DNA of 64,000 nucleotides from Gaeumannomyces sp. JS-464 (GCA_002197995.1 NGZR01000001.1:10602001-10666000); one strand, 5' to 3'. Numbered from the stretch's first letter, positions 1 to 14,093 are shown. The notes: generated from the sequence alone by a model not told the origin. Numbers and translations: made by a program.

Positions 1-1439
1 CATCGCGGGGAAATCAGGGCCCACAGCGGACGCGACTAACCCGTATAGGCAGCTGGCAGCGTTTATGGCCATATGTGACCGCTGGGCCGAGGTCCTGAGC
101 ACATGGTCTTGGCCTGCGGATGCCGTTGAGCGGTTGGCGGGAGTGGCGGATTGCAGACACAACAGCTCCAACTGGCCATTCAACCAGGATCGCGTGGGAT
201 CGGTCCATCATCAGGCTCCCGGCAGGGGGCGAATCACGACAGTAACCATGCTGGCTGGAGCTGCTAGCTGGAGCTGCTGACATCAGGCTGGCCGTCGCGA
301 TGGGATTGGATGGAAAACGCTGGGGGACACAATCTAGCACAGTCACTCGGGGAAGGCGAGCGATTCCTTCCCTTGTTTATTCTCCTGGTCACTTAACAAA
401 CTTCGAGACCCGCCAGCCGAGACAAAGCTTGGGCTGCCCGACATTATGCCAGAGAATGTCGGCGTGGAGGTTTCAGCCCTACGATCGTGGCGGTGATGGC
501 ACCCAGGGATGCGGGCAGTTTCGGGCAGTCTCGTTTGCTGAATTCTCCAGATACAAACGGCTTCCAGCATCAATTCCACAGCACGAGCAGCACTGCCCGT
601 GAGGCCTAAATTTAGCCGGCCCACTCGTCGCGGGCCACTGGCCAGGCCAGTTGCGGTCTGGTGCAGCAAGCAAGCGCCGCGCTAGCGCTGCAAGGGAGAG
701 GAGCGCAGCACCGGCTGTGGCTGAGGAAAGGCCGCAGCCCCGAATATTGCTCCAACAGGCGACGTTTTTCTCTGGTGTGTGCGGGGGAGCCACGCTGCGA
801 GGGACAGCTGTGAGCTGGCCGGGCCGTAGTTTAGCTCGGCCACGGCAGTCCAGGATGCGCCGAAATAGACCTCGCGGCTGGGGTCTGTTCCCAGTCTGTC
901 GGTCAGAGCATCGGCTAACACAGCAGCTGCGAGGCGAAGCATATGTTGGCGTGATATAACAAGCGTGCCGCCCCGCTGCCCGCCCTTTGCGGCCAACGCG
1001 CATCCATCATTATCGTGCCGTTGGCGCCTGTGACCAGCATAATTTCCCACGCGCCCTTCTGCCGGCTCCCGGTGCTACGCTGTGCTCATGTGTGCGCTGC
1101 TCGGTGTTGCTTAGCGAATCTCCGGAAAAAGCCACCACCTACGCCATCTGCAGGCCAGCCAGCCCTCGCGGGCACCGTCTGACAGCCAAGCCTGCGCGGG
1201 AGCCAACTGCACCGCCCGAAATCGAGCCATTCCGTCACTCTGGCTGAAGACCCCTGTCTGATCCTGCGCTACGCCCCTCGTCTGTCCTGCCTTTACATAG
1301 TTCTGGAATCTGCATTCGTTCTTCTTCCTCTTCCCCAGAAATTCAATTGCAGTGTAGCGCACAAAACAAACGGCCAGCCACGGTGCTCCGGCCTCCCCCA
1401 TACAACACATCGAACACAAACACGCCAAGCGACACCACG
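1..1439. other. intergenic / no supported gene
   Basis: Open frames here overlap on both strands and have no recognisable domain, signal peptide or intron-bounded structure. I see nothing that supports a gene. The last 100 bases are the likely promoter and leader of the downstream membrane-protein gene. Confidence 0.6.
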
Positions 1440-2624
1440 ATGACGCTCACCGTCGCAAAGCTGGAAACGTCCTGCCCCAGCGGCGGCCGCTTCTACGTCT
1501 GCGACAAGGCGCCCAAAAGGTTCCTGGGCTGCTGCACCGTCAACCCCTGCGACAGGGGCGGCGACTGCCCCAAGGGCAACCTCACCACCATCACCTTCAG
1601 CGCCGACCTGTTCGAGGAGATCCCGCCCCAGGACTGCATCGGCGCGCCGGGCAGCAAGAGCTGGTTCACCTGCAAGCAGAACAGCCCGCCGTTCATGGGC
1701 TGCTGCAGCGACAACCCGTGCCAGTCCAAGCCGCCTGGCTGCCCGGCCAGCAAGCTGATCCCCGCGCGCCTGAGCGACAACCAGACCAACGCCGCCGTCT
1801 TCCTGCCGGCCTCGTCGACCCCGTCGCCCTCGCCCACAGGGACCCCGACCCCGCCGCCCCAGCCCGCCCCGGCAGGCCTGCACCCGGGCGCCATCGCCGG
1901 CATCGTCGTCGGCGGCCTGCTGGTCGTCGGCCTGGTGGCGGCGCTGCTCTTTTGGAGGCGCCGGCGCAACCGCAACCGCGAGTCGCACATCATCGCCGAG
2001 TTCCCCGCCAAGTACATCTCCGCCGCCCTGCCCGACATGGGCCAACACCAGGCCAAGGACCTCGACTCGTCCCAGAGGAGTGCGTACAGCCCCGGCCCCT
2101 ACTCCCCCGACGCCGTGGCCAAGCCCCGCGCGTCCGTGGCGTCGTCGTCGACGCGCAGGGCCGACGAGACCGGTCAGAGTAGCTCACCGTGGAGGCCCAC
2201 GTTTACAGATTCCTTTGTCAGCTCCGCCGCCACGACGTCCGGCCTCCTGCCCGCCCACCAGCGCGTCAGCATGCTGAGCTCGCCCGGCGACTCGCACGGC
2301 CAGTACGCGCGGGTGTCGGCCCTGTCCGACGACCACTCGCCCGAGCCGTCGCCGCACTTCGAGCCCATCCCCGAGGGCGGCTCCTCGCCCAGGTTTGAGG
2401 ACCCGGACAGCGTCGCAGCCGTATCGCAGCCGAAAGATACCACACGCTGGGCGAGCGGCCGTTCTCTGAGCTCCCCGGCTCCGAGGCCCCGCCCGAGGCG
2501 ATGCAGCAAAATCCAAACTGGAGGCCGTACAGGCCGGGCTAGGGAAGTCAGTTTGCTATTTCTTGCCTTTCGTATCCAGCATGGCGTTTGGATGGGACGG
2601 TTTCGCCTGGTCAGCCAGGTCTAG
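1440..2624 (+). CDS. single-pass membrane protein with Cys-rich ectodomain
   Basis: The chosen start is ATG 1440, reading MTLTVAKLE; an in-frame ATG 31 codons upstream lies in leader-like sequence. The first 90 residues hold a Cys-rich segment with two similar GCC...NPC blocks (GCCTVNPC and GCCSDNPC). A Pro/Thr/Ser-rich stalk follows, then one hydrophobic helix (AIAGIVVGGLLVVGLVAALL) closed by a basic stop-transfer RRRRNRNR. The cytoplasmic tail is long, Ser/Pro-rich and disordered. No cleavable signal peptide is evident, so it is probably a type III membrane protein. The layout resembles uncharacterised fungal membrane proteins often compared to wall sensors, but that role is inference. Near 2445 the frame appears to shift: the alternative frame ends in ELPGSEAPPE...NWRPYRPG with a stop at 2542, which looks more natural than the Arg/Pro-rich end at 2624. 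Confidence 0.72.
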   Translation: MTLTVAKLETSCPSGGRFYVCDKAPKRFLGCCTVNPCDRGGDCPKGNLTTITFSADLFEEIPPQDCIGAPGSKSWFTCKQNSPPFMGCCSDNPCQSKPPGCPASKLIPARLSDNQTNAAVFLPASSTPSPSPTGTPTPPPQPAPAGLHPGAIAGIVVGGLLVVGLVAALLFWRRRRNRNRESHIIAEFPAKYISAALPDMGQHQAKDLDSSQRSAYSPGPYSPDAVAKPRASVASSSTRRADETGQSSSPWRPTFTDSFVSSAATTSGLLPAHQRVSMLSSPGDSHGQYARVSALSDDHSPEPSPHFEPIPEGGSSPRFEDPDSVAAVSQPKDTTRWASGRSLSSPAPRPRPRRCSKIQTGGRTGRAREVSLLFLAFRIQHGVWMGRFRLVSQV

Positions 2625-2819
2625 TGTTTACAATGCAATAGTAATGGTTTTCTGGTACAATTTGATCCGTGTCAGCTCGGTGATGGACGGACAGGAGTTA
2701 CTGATTGGTGACGCACAGCGAGTGATGGGGCCCGAGTGGCTGTTGACGGGTTTCACTGGAAAACAACGCTGGCAGCACCGTGTCACCGCAAGTGCGGAAA
2801 GGGGTTGCTCTACGCAGTC

Positions 2820-2826
2820 TATATAA
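2820..2826 (+). promoter_or_regulatory. TATA box of the GNAT gene
   Basis: TATATAA lies about 130 bp upstream of the ATG at 2956, a usual distance for a fungal core promoter. The triplet microsatellite would then fall in the 5' leader. Confidence 0.5.
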
Positions 2827-2842
2827 CCGCAGCCAGGGGACC

Positions 2843-2965
2843 ATGCCGCAAGCAAGAAACAGCAGCAGTAGCAGCAGCAGTAGCAGCAGCAGTAGCAGCA
2901 GCAGTAGCAGCAGCAGTAGCAGCAGTAGCAGCAGCAGTAGCAGCACGGCCGCAAAATGGCTCTAG
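2843..2965 (+). other. poly-Ser upstream ORF overlapping the main ATG
   Basis: ATG 2843 opens a 40-codon frame, MPQARN followed by nearly pure Ser, which ends 10 nt inside the acetyltransferase coding region in another frame. If the TATA box at 2820 is used, this uORF is in the leader and would be met first by scanning ribosomes. Coding by the repeat itself is unlikely to matter; an effect on translation of the main frame is inference. Confidence 0.4.
2861..2945 (+). repeat. AGC/AGT trinucleotide microsatellite
   Basis: About 28 triplets of AGC interspersed with AGT (CAG-type repeat) lie immediately before the acetyltransferase start. They encode Ser, Ala or Leu runs depending on frame and strand, and this explains the homopolymeric open frames seen here. 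Confidence 0.9.
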
Positions 2966-3810
2966 ATTTGCGCAGGCTTCCCGGGCGCATCAGGCTCGCA
3001 CAGACGCGAGACCTGGACGCCATCACCGCCCTGTACACGCAGCAGGCGACCTTGGTTCCCGACATTGCCTGGCGCTACCCGCATTGGGAGCGAACCGACG
3101 CCTGCTTTGGCGCCTTTCACAGGGCGCTCTACGACGGGCTCGAGAGGACGGTGCAGGGCCACGAAAGCCCCGACAACACCCGCTGGTTGGCCGTGTACGA
3201 GAACGAGCTCGGCGTCGTGGCGGGCCTCATCAGCTGGCACGTCCGCCACCGCGTCCTCAACGGCGGCTTCCCGCCCAAGCAGCGCTTAACCGTCGGCATC
3301 AGCCGCAGAGACATGCTGCAGATCCGGAACCAGGCCCGGCTGAACGCGCCGGCGCTCGAGGGGCAGGATGGCGTCTACTACGACGAGTTCCGCGGCAACA
3401 TCATGGACCTCTTCCACGCGCGGGCGGCGCGCGAGCTTCTGGGCACGCGGCCGCGGAACGGCGCGCAGAACGGCGTCGTCACCGTCGAGATGGTCTGCGT
3501 CGCGCAGGAGCACAAGTGCACGGGCGTCGGCGCCGAGCTGGTCGCGTACGCCATCGGCGGCACGCGGCGGAACGACTACTACGTCAGGATGGACGTCAGC
3601 GACGCCGGCATCCACGGCTGGCTGAGGAAGCTCGGCTTTGTGCAGCTCTCAGGGACTACCGAGATCGCGCCGGGCGCGCACGACGAGATCGACAGAAGGG
3701 ACGCCCTCCTCGTGGAGGTGTGGGGGCTTCTCCCGTGGCAAAATGTCCAGGTCAAGAGCGGCGGCGTGTGGCAGGACCAGCCAGACAGCGAGCGGGCAGT
3801 TGCTTTTTAG
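2956..3810 (+). CDS. GNAT-family N-acetyltransferase-like protein
   Basis: This is a single-exon gene for 284 aa starting MALDLRRLPG. The fold is read from the N-terminal helix pattern (RLAQTRDLDAITALY), the central strand LAVYENELGVVAGLISWH, and an acetyl-CoA loop at about residues 176-199, VTVEMVCVAQEHKCTGVGAEL. In that loop the HKCTGVGAEL part fits the family's Q/R-x-x-G-x-G/A motif. A C-terminal GWLRKLGFVQL is typical of GNAT motif B. The substrate cannot be read from sequence; small-molecule or protein acetylation are both possible. No signal peptide or membrane segment is present, so it is probably cytosolic. The frame is intact, unlike many neighbours. The start is supported by position just after the microsatellite and by the TATA box at 2820. 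Confidence 0.75.
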   Translation: MALDLRRLPGRIRLAQTRDLDAITALYTQQATLVPDIAWRYPHWERTDACFGAFHRALYDGLERTVQGHESPDNTRWLAVYENELGVVAGLISWHVRHRVLNGGFPPKQRLTVGISRRDMLQIRNQARLNAPALEGQDGVYYDEFRGNIMDLFHARAARELLGTRPRNGAQNGVVTVEMVCVAQEHKCTGVGAELVAYAIGGTRRNDYYVRMDVSDAGIHGWLRKLGFVQLSGTTEIAPGAHDEIDRRDALLVEVWGLLPWQNVQVKSGGVWQDQPDSERAVAF

Positions 3811-3949
3811 CAGGACTGCGTTTTTTAACGTACATATAGCATTTCCAACTTTTGAAAGGTGATTTATCACACGCATAACCGTCCCAGGAAGTTGATTCCA
3901 GATATAAAATGTTGAAAACCGTCCGCCTCTCCCGCCCAGTGCGGCTGTG

Positions 3950-5195
3950 TCAAGGCTCTCCCCAGATCTCGTCGGCAATGTCCCTGACCAGCTTCAGCTT
4001 GGCCTTCTCTCGTCCAGCGACAGCGGGTAGCCGCTCTCGTGGGTGCTGAAGCCGCACTGCGGGCTCAGTCCGACCTGCTTCAGCGCCTCCTCGCGGCTGC
4101 AGCCGTTGCCCTGGGCGATGAAGTCGGCGGCCTGGAAGATGCGGCGCTTGACCTCGTCGCGGTCCTCGAGCTGCTTGACCTTGGTGCTGATGCAGCCGAC
4201 GATGACGAACCGGTCCCTGGCAGGTACCTGAGCGGCTCGAAGCCGCCGGCGCGCTCCGTGTCGTACTCGAGGTAGAAGGTGTTGACCTTGAGGTCCTGGA
4301 ACAGCCTCTTGGCGATGACGTCGTAGGCGCCCTCGGCAAAGTGGCGGCCCCGATGAAGTTGCCGCGGCACAGGTGCACGCCCGTGTGCATGTCGGCGGGC
4401 AGCTGCGAGATGCAGTCGTTGTACAGAGCGATGTAGGCGCCAAGCAGGTCGTCGACGGTGCCGATGTTGTCCTTGTCCTCGGCCCAGCCGTCGCGGAATT
4501 TTTGCGAGCAAAAGTCTGTTTGGTCAGTCTCTGGATCCCAAGGGTTCGATATCAGGCCAGCCACTCACACGCCAGCCCCGGGTCGTCAAACTGCACGTTC
4601 CTCAGGCCCGCCTCGTACAGCTGCGCCAGCTCGGCCTGGTAGACCTTGGCGACGTCCTTGAAGTACTCGGCGTCGCTCGAGTACGCCTCGGGAGTGTATG
4701 CGCGCCCCTGCTTGTAGCGCATGTGGAACCAGGCGGGCGTGATCATGGTGAGCTTGATGTTCCCCCACTCCTCCTTGGGCAGGGCGGCCTGGACCAGGCG
4801 CAGCTCGTGCAGGTTGCTGACGCACTTGTCGCGGTTGTGGCGCAGCTTGGCGCCCGCGATGACCGAGTCGCCCGGCATGACCTTGCGGTCCTTCTCGATC
4901 AGCGACACGACGTCCGGGTGGTAGAGCCGGAACATGGCCGCGTCGGCCTCCTGCAGCCGCACGACGCCGTCGAACTCCTCCCACATCAGGCCCCAGAAGC
5001 GCGTGCGCACGTACTCGCCGTCCGTCACGGGCTTGAACCCCAGCGACCGCTGCAGCGCCACCACCTCGGCCACGGCCGCCTTCTCGACGCGGCCAGGCCC
5101 GACGCGTCGCCGCCCGCCGCGACCGACGCCCGGACGTCCAGGAGGTTCTGCGGCCTCAACAGAGAGCCGACGTGCTCGGCGCGGAAGGGAGCCAT
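3950..5195 (-). CDS. MetE-like (cobalamin-independent methionine synthase / UROD fold) protein
   Basis: The protein starts MAPFRAEHVGSLLRP, the hallmark of short fungal and bacterial proteins related to the C-terminal catalytic domain of MetE. Candidate zinc ligands are visible in order: HTGVHLCRGNF (His and Cys), FYLEYDTE (Glu) and SPQCGFST (Cys). One intron, 4516-4568, has donor GTGAGT and joins ...GLA to YFCSQKF. Spliced length is about 397 codons, normal for the stand-alone family. The usual reaction is methyl transfer to a thiol, but stand-alone paralogues have uncertain substrates, so homocysteine is an assumption. At least four single-base frame breaks interrupt the reading (near 5095, 4350, 4225 and 4010), although conservation continues through all of them. 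I take these as sequence errors rather than decay. Confidence 0.78.
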
Positions 5196-5572
5196 TGTAT
5201 CGGTGTTTTTGTAACGTGAGATGGAGATGGAAGAAACGCGGGAAGCCTGGCTCGGTCTGAGGCTTAAAAGAAGGCTGGTGCGGGGCGGAGATCGCGTTTG
5301 CCGTGGATTAACCAACAAGTTCACGATGCTACGATGCCCCGCCATTGGTGAGCATGACCTCAGCGCGGTGGAGCAGTCGGTGAGCGGGGCCGGTGTGGAA
5401 GGCAATATCAGTGCACATACGACGGCAGTTTCTTGGTGTACGCTATAAATACACAGCAGGAGTCGAGCGTGAGGGGTAGCCACCGTGCCCGGGTGGGGAG
5501 ACCCCGCCTCGGCATTGATCTCCCTGACGACCCGGCACTCTAAACATTATATTAAGGCACATGTGACTGCCC
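5196..5572. other. intergenic between two minus-strand genes
   Basis: This holds the promoter of the MetE-like gene and the 3' end of the permease gene. No gene or clear motif is seen. Confidence 0.5.
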
Positions 5573-7216
5573 CTAGACCACCGCCTTCTCGTTCTGCATC
5601 TGCAGCGTGTTCAGCACAGTCGAGGCACTGCGCTTCTCCAGACTCTTCTTGACCGGGTCGGGTGCCGAAAAGACCTCCTCGAGCTCCTCGAGCGTCCTGT
5701 CCTTGGTCTCGGGCCAGTAGCTTGGGTGTGTTAGTGGGGTAACGTGGGAGCAGCGTGAAGGGAAGCATAGTGAAGGGCACTTACAAGTAAATGACCGCAG
5801 CCTCGACCAGGTTCCAAAACACAAACACGATGTAAAAGTAGTGGCCGATGCGCTGAAAGGCAGGCCCGGACGAGTACTGCAGGATGGTGCCGGCAATGGA
5901 CGACCCCAGGTTGCCGACGGCGGTGCCCTTGGCGCGAGTCTCGGTCGGCAGGGTCTCGGCAATGTACATGCTCTGCAGCGGCGTCCAGCCAAAGGAGAAG
6001 ACGATGCCAAAGATGAAGATGAAGGCAACGGTCGTGTTGGCGGCCGCCACCTGGTCGGGTCGGTCGGTGGCCATCTTGGACGTGCCCGTGATGATGGCGA
6101 AGCAGCCCGAGGCGAACAGGATGGTGTAGATCAGCAGGGGCCGGCGGCCGATGACGTCGGTCATGCGGGCGCCCAGGACGGCGCCAAAGAAGCACAGGAT
6201 CGGATTGACCATGTTGAGCGCCAGCACCTTCTTCTCCTCGGTGATGCCGGCCGACTTGAGCATGGCGGCCATGTAGTAGGACGACAGGCTGTTGCCCGAC
6301 GACTGGCCAAACACGGCCATGCCCAGCACGCACACGAGGCGGCGGCGGGCGTTGCGCGTGTTGACCAGGGCGCTATAGTCCCACCAGCGCTTGTCGGTGG
6401 CGTCGGCGCGGATCTGCATGGCCATCTCCTGCAGCTGCAGCTTGACGAGCGGGTGGTCCTCGTCGCCCTCGCCGTGGTACTTGGCCAGCACGCGGCGTGC
6501 CTCCTCGGTCTTGTCGTTGGCCATGAGCCAGCGCGGCGACTCGGGGAGGAAAAAGGCGCAGAGGACGATGATGGCCGACGTGCATAGCTGGCACCACACG
6601 GGGATGCGCCAGCCCTCGAGGCCCGGGATGTAGGAGCAGCCCAGCACGACGGCCGAGGCGATGATGGCGCCGATGTACCAGGTGCAATTGTACAGCCCCG
6701 TCAGCGTGCCGCGCCACATGGGGTGGGCGATCTCGCTGACGTAGGTCGGGCCGAGACGCAGCAGAAGGACACGCCGAAGCCGAGGACGAAGCGGCCGGCC
6801 AGGAACTGCTGGCCGTGGGTGGCCGTGGCCTGAACGCCGGTGCCGATAATGATGATGACGGCGCCCACAAACATGCCACAGCGGCGGCCGAGCCAGTCGT
6901 TGACAGGTCCCGTAAAGAAGATGGCGGCCAGACTGCCGATGTTGTACATGGCAAACGTGAGCCCGGTGCTCTCGCCGTCGACCTGGGTGCCAAAGTACTG
7001 GCGGTACGACTCCATGCCGTTGAGCCCGCCCATCAACGAGCCGTCGTAGCCGTTGAGGCAGCCGCACAGGTAGGCGCAGGCCAGCACGAGGTACAGGCGG
7101 AACATGGCCCAGGTCCAGGGCGAGTAGGCGGTGCTGTCGACCTCGTGGGCCATCTGGACGGCCTGGTGGAGGTCGGCATTGTCGGCCTTGTCGACGGGCG
7201 ACTTTTCGGTAGCCAT
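5573..7216 (-). CDS. MFS sugar permease (lactose/galactoside transporter type)
   Basis: The start [10 protein letters not shown] leads to about 526 aa over two exons; the intron is 5721-5784 (GTAAGT...AAG). Twelve hydrophobic segments are arranged in two halves. Sugar-porter signatures are present: GYDGSLMGG in TM1, DWLGRR after TM2, PESPRWLM before the central loop, [11 protein letters not shown] at the C-terminus, and an RDNA-type loop. The opening [15 protein letters not shown] and [12 protein letters not shown] resemble fungal lactose permeases (LAC12/LacpA group), and the divergent neighbour is a beta-galactosidase, so a plasma-membrane galactoside:proton symporter is the best guess. A single missing C near 6752, at SFCCVSA/PTYVSEI, breaks the frame; restoring one base makes the two exons add to whole codons. 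Confidence 0.85.
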
Positions 7217-8140
7217 GGTGTGCTGTTAGAGATGTTTTGGCTGGTGGCGGTGTTGCATGGAACGGTCCACGTCGTCGAACGGAGGCTCTTGTGTTCTTAT
7301 AAGCACCCGGCGGGGCGGCTACCCCAGATCAGCCGACTGGAGGTCTGGAGGTGGCCCGCGAGCTACGCGAGGATGCCATCTTGATGCGAGGGCAGCACCG
7401 TTGCAACAGGCGAGCCGTCATCTCGCCAACGCCTGGCCTGCGCATCCCCGCACAGGGCCTGGACTGGTCGGCGTATCGCGTGTCGCCGTGCCATCGAATG
7501 GTGCGCATCGAGACCCGCACCCCAGCTGTCTGGCTCGGGAGTCGGCGCTGGAGGGTTGCATCGAGCACCCAACGGTCGGTCTGGAGACTCCAGGTTTTCT
7601 GAGATGAGCCCCCGCTCTAGCGACACAGCCAATCACAACGCCGCGGCTCCGACATCCCCGAGCAAAATGAGGGGTCAAGAAATTTGCGGACCGATTTGGC
7701 TGGTGGCTGGGAGGCCAGGCTAGGGGCAACATCACCGACTAGGCAAGTGTGAGGCCAGAAAGGAATCGGCCGAGACTGTGCCCTGGCTGCGCGGTCACGA
7801 GCGAGGAAAATATCGAATATCGTTGTCCATCAGCCCATGTCTGTCTCCAGTTTCGCCGCCATCCCCGAGGTCTGCTTCCCCGTCGGGGTGGCGGCGCGTC
7901 GGACGGGCCCGAAGTCAGCAGCACGTGCTGGACGCCAGCGGAAAACAGCCGGAAACCTGCATACAGCCGCACCCACAGGTCCACCGCGTTTGAAACTGGA
8001 CCCGTCCGACCAAGGAAGACGTGACAACGAGTCGTGGGGTCGAGGGGACGGAGCAGTCAGAGGGAATAAAGACAGATGGAATAAAGAAGGACCAGACACG
8101 CTCGAACCCAACAACAGTCCTGGAATCGACAACCGACACA
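7217..8140. promoter_or_regulatory. divergent promoter of the permease / beta-galactosidase pair
   Basis: These 924 bp separate divergent ATGs. A palindromic CTTATAAG at 7296-7303 lies about 85 bp before the permease ATG and is a credible TATA box for it. A GCGGGG at 7310-7315 fits the CreA carbon-repressor consensus SYGGRG, but such hexamers are common in GC-rich DNA. Co-regulation of both genes by galactoside inducers and glucose repression is expected from other fungi and is inference here. Confidence 0.5.
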
Positions 8141-11251
<3,111 letters not shown>

Positions 11252-11669
11252 GGGCCGAAAGCATAGAGGACGCGCGTGCTGGGTTGTTCTGGGGAAGACC
11301 AGCAGCGTCCCTTTAAAATAGATATATTGACAGCTGGCAGAACCGATGTCTTGCCCCCGCAGACACTCCAATGCAAGTCGTTCCTGCCCTGAAAGTATCG
11401 AGTTTTGCACCCTGGCTCGTGCGTAGCCTATATCAAAGGAACAGGGAGAAATTCCATCTCCGGTAGCAGGCCAGTCTTTCACATCTACGCATTTTCCCAT
11501 CTTCTAGATTCCACAGCATTTGCAGCCCACGGCAGGCCAGTCTTCCACAGTTGCGGTTTACGCCTTTTGCACGCATCTCCCCATCTGCCGCCGAATCCAC
11601 GGCCTTCTGCATTCCACGGCAACCCACGTTTAAATTACCCCACTCCAGGCCTCCCGGACGATCAGCGCA
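11252..11669. other. intergenic
   Basis: This holds the 3' flank of the beta-galactosidase, including an AT-rich stretch near 11313-11330 suited to 3' end formation, and the upstream region of the small two-exon gene. Nothing else is recognised. Confidence 0.4.
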
Positions 11670-11991
11670 ATGCCCAGAATCACCGACAACGACGGAGAGA
11701 CGGTAACTACGCAAGAACCAGCCCCAACTTTCCGTCACCAATGGCGGCCTGACTAACTGCTTGCAGCTCACCAAGGTCGCCATCGCCGAGGAGTTCAGGT
11801 TCAAGACGCCGCGTGACGCGTACGCATACCTGCGCGGCCATGCGATCTCTCTATCCAAGTCCCGGCCCGCCAGCTTGGCGGGTCTAGTCGACGGCGTGGT
11901 GGTGCAAAAGCTTGAATTTCAGAAAGATATGGAGGGCGAGACGCCAGCGGAGGTCCGGCGCGAGGAGCAAACCAGCCCCGAGTCAAACTAG
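11670..11991 (+). CDS. small two-exon hypothetical protein (85 aa)
   Basis: Exon 1 (11670-11702) encodes MPRITDNDGET. The intron 11703-11766 has donor GTAACT, branch GACTAAC and acceptor TTGCAG. Exon 2 (11767-11991) begins LTKVAIAEEFRF and ends TSPESN. The splice keeps frame exactly and all three splice signals are good, which is my main support for a real gene. The product is soluble and mixed alpha/charged, with no signal peptide or membrane helix, and I do not recognise its family. A mitochondrial or nuclear role cannot be judged. Confidence 0.5.
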
Positions 11992-13062
11992 GAGGCCAGA
12001 ACAAGGCCAAGATGGACGGAAAGCTGGCACCGAGTTTGGCGCGAGGCCGAGGATTATAAACCAGGAGTCGGCGCGCGAGCCCGCGGGGCATGAAACACCG
12101 AGACGGTCGCTGGTAAAGACGGTTTGGGAACATCAAACTGAAAATCCCGATTCGTCAGCGGGCTGCCCGTTCCAGGGAGCAAGAAAGGTCATAGGTAGCA
12201 CGAATAAAGAACCAGCACCGCATTCAAGCCTTCTATTCGAGTGACATCGGCATGCGGGCGGACGGATATTAATACGCATGTCACCCACGGGCTCGCCCTG
12301 GCACCCCTGGCCGCCACCAGGGTCCGTCTGGCCTTATCGGGGAATGCGTGTGGGAACCCGCGACACGCACAGGGCTGGGCTTGGCCAGTCACCGACGACG
12401 ACCAATGTTTGCTGCCGTTCTCCCGTCCGCCCAGGGAAAGCCTAGCCGCCGTCGCATCTCAGCATGTGCCAAACGACTGCCAGAAGCGGACTGGCCCCAC
12501 CGCATCAGTCGATCAGCGTCGATCCGAAACAAAAGCCAAGGGTGAGACCTGGGTGTGCGGGTCCGGGACGCCGCGGGGAGCGCCGGCCACTAACGGCGCG
12601 CATCTGGATTTATATGGGTCCAACGGGGGCTGTGGTGTGTGTGCGAGCTGCCTTTCCAAGCCGCTGTCGGCATGCATCGACGATACCGAAGCCGTTGCGC
12701 CCAGCCTGGGCGCCCATCCCATCTTATGCTTGTCCGAAGGTTTTCGGAGCAAAAGCTCGGCCAGGAGCTGATGGCGAGGGGCGAGCAGACCATATAGTCA
12801 GGGGAAGCCCCTGGCCGGGACTTGGTGTTGCCACTTCTCCATCCTCCATCGAATTTCTTCTTCTTCTGCACAGAGTGACAGCCGTAGACCGGTTTATTCT
12901 ACTAATCTTCTCTTCGATTCGTTCACTAGGACTTGTTCCCTTTTTTTGTCTACCGGCCAGGTAGCCGTAGGAGATTCTCGGCAGCATTGGCAGCGTGGTT
13001 CGTCTTGTAACCTTTTTTTTCTTTTTCTTTTTCTTTTCTTCCAGTCTCCAGTACATCGCACG
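11992..13062. other. intergenic with polypyrimidine leader
   Basis: No supported gene. A pyrimidine-rich tract ending TTCTTCCAG at 13011-13044, just before the next ATG, could be a CT-rich core promoter element or the 3' end of a leader intron. Confidence 0.45.
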
Positions 13063-14093
13063 ATGCGTTCACAATACCTTCTCTCGGCCCTGGCGAGCTT
13101 GGCCCTGGCTCTGCCCCAGCACTCGATGCACAACGTCCCCAGCCTGATCACCAGCAGGACAGAGCTCAACCTGACGGACGAGGTGGCGGTGAGGAGGCGT
13201 TCCAGGCGGCAGTCAAAGGTATGTCGGCAGCCCGCTACACTTCTGTCATCAGTCAAGCTAACAGCCCCAGCACGCGACGCGAGGCAACGAACGACCAAGA
13301 AGCGCGCCAACCAGCTCATCCCCGTCGTCGTCGGCGGCGCCAGGTGCTCTTCATGCCCAACATGATGCTCGCAGCCGTCGGCGATGTCATCCAGTTCCAG
13401 TTCGCCGAGGGCAACCACACAGTGACGCAGAGCTCCGAGACGGCCGCGTGCCAGCCGCTGCAAAAGACGGTCGCCACGGCCGTGCACAGCGGCCACATCC
13501 CCTTCAAGGCCGGCCAGACCACCGTCGGCACCTTCAACGTGCCCATCACCGACACCAAGCCCATGTTCCTGTACTGCGCCACGGGCCCGCACTGCCAGCT
13601 GGGCCAGGTCATGATCATCAACCCGTCCAACACGGCCCAGGTCGTCAACTACGCCAAGCTGTCGGCCCAGGCAAAGGAGAACGTCGACGGCGGCGCCCCG
13701 TCGGGAGGCAGCGCCGCCTCCATCCAGCTGTCGGCCGCCGCCTTCGTCCCGGCCCCGCCCGAGGGCGGCGCTCCTCCACCGGCCCCGCCAGCGGGCGCTC
13801 CTCCCGCCGGCACCCCTGCGCAGCCGGCGCCCCCAGCGGGCTCGTCGAGAGCTCCTGATGGCAAGGGCAAGGGCGGAAAGAAGAGCGGCACCAAGGGCAA
13901 GGGTGGTGCCGAGGGCGGCGCCGTGGCCTCGGGATCTGCGGCTGCCCAGCAGCCTGCCGCTACAGCCCCGCCTGCGTCTGCACCGCCCATGGCCGAGGCG
14001 GCGCCTGCTCCTGCTCCGGAAGCACTAGCAGCCGAGCCAGCAACGCCAGCCCCTGAGCCGGCGCCGGCAGAGGGTGCTGCGCCACCAGCCTAG
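13063..14093 (+). CDS. secreted cupredoxin-like protein with Pro/Ala-rich tail
   Basis: The start MRSQYLLSALASLALALPQ is a signal peptide. A basic VRRRSRRQSK stretch suggests Kex2 processing. An intron lies near 13219-13270 (donor GTATGT; acceptor CAG). The conserved domain follows: MMLAAVGDVIQFQF, GNHTVTQSS, the PCQP-like ACQPL, and DTKPMFLYCATGPHCQLGQVM. This matches fungal extracellular serine-rich/cupredoxin proteins, in which His/Cys/His/Met ligands bind copper; here NHT, YC and HC...M are visible. The tail (about 130 residues) is Pro/Ala-rich with a KGKGGKK basic block. I see no clear GPI hydrophobic end. One frame break near 13345, upstream of the cupredoxin core, leaves the exon 1-2 join uncertain. 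It probably acts at the cell wall or outside the cell. Confidence 0.75.

Noticed and set aside
479..1003. 174-codon minus-strand frame near the left end
   Set aside because: Arg/Cys/Pro-rich noise-like composition, competing frames on both strands, no homology recognised.
2698..2946. Poly-Leu minus-strand open frame
   Set aside because: It is the complement of the CAG-type microsatellite; no real protein composition.
7310..7315. CreA site in the permease/lactase promoter as firm evidence of glucose repression
   Set aside because: A six-base degenerate motif is expected by chance in GC-rich DNA; kept only as a remark.
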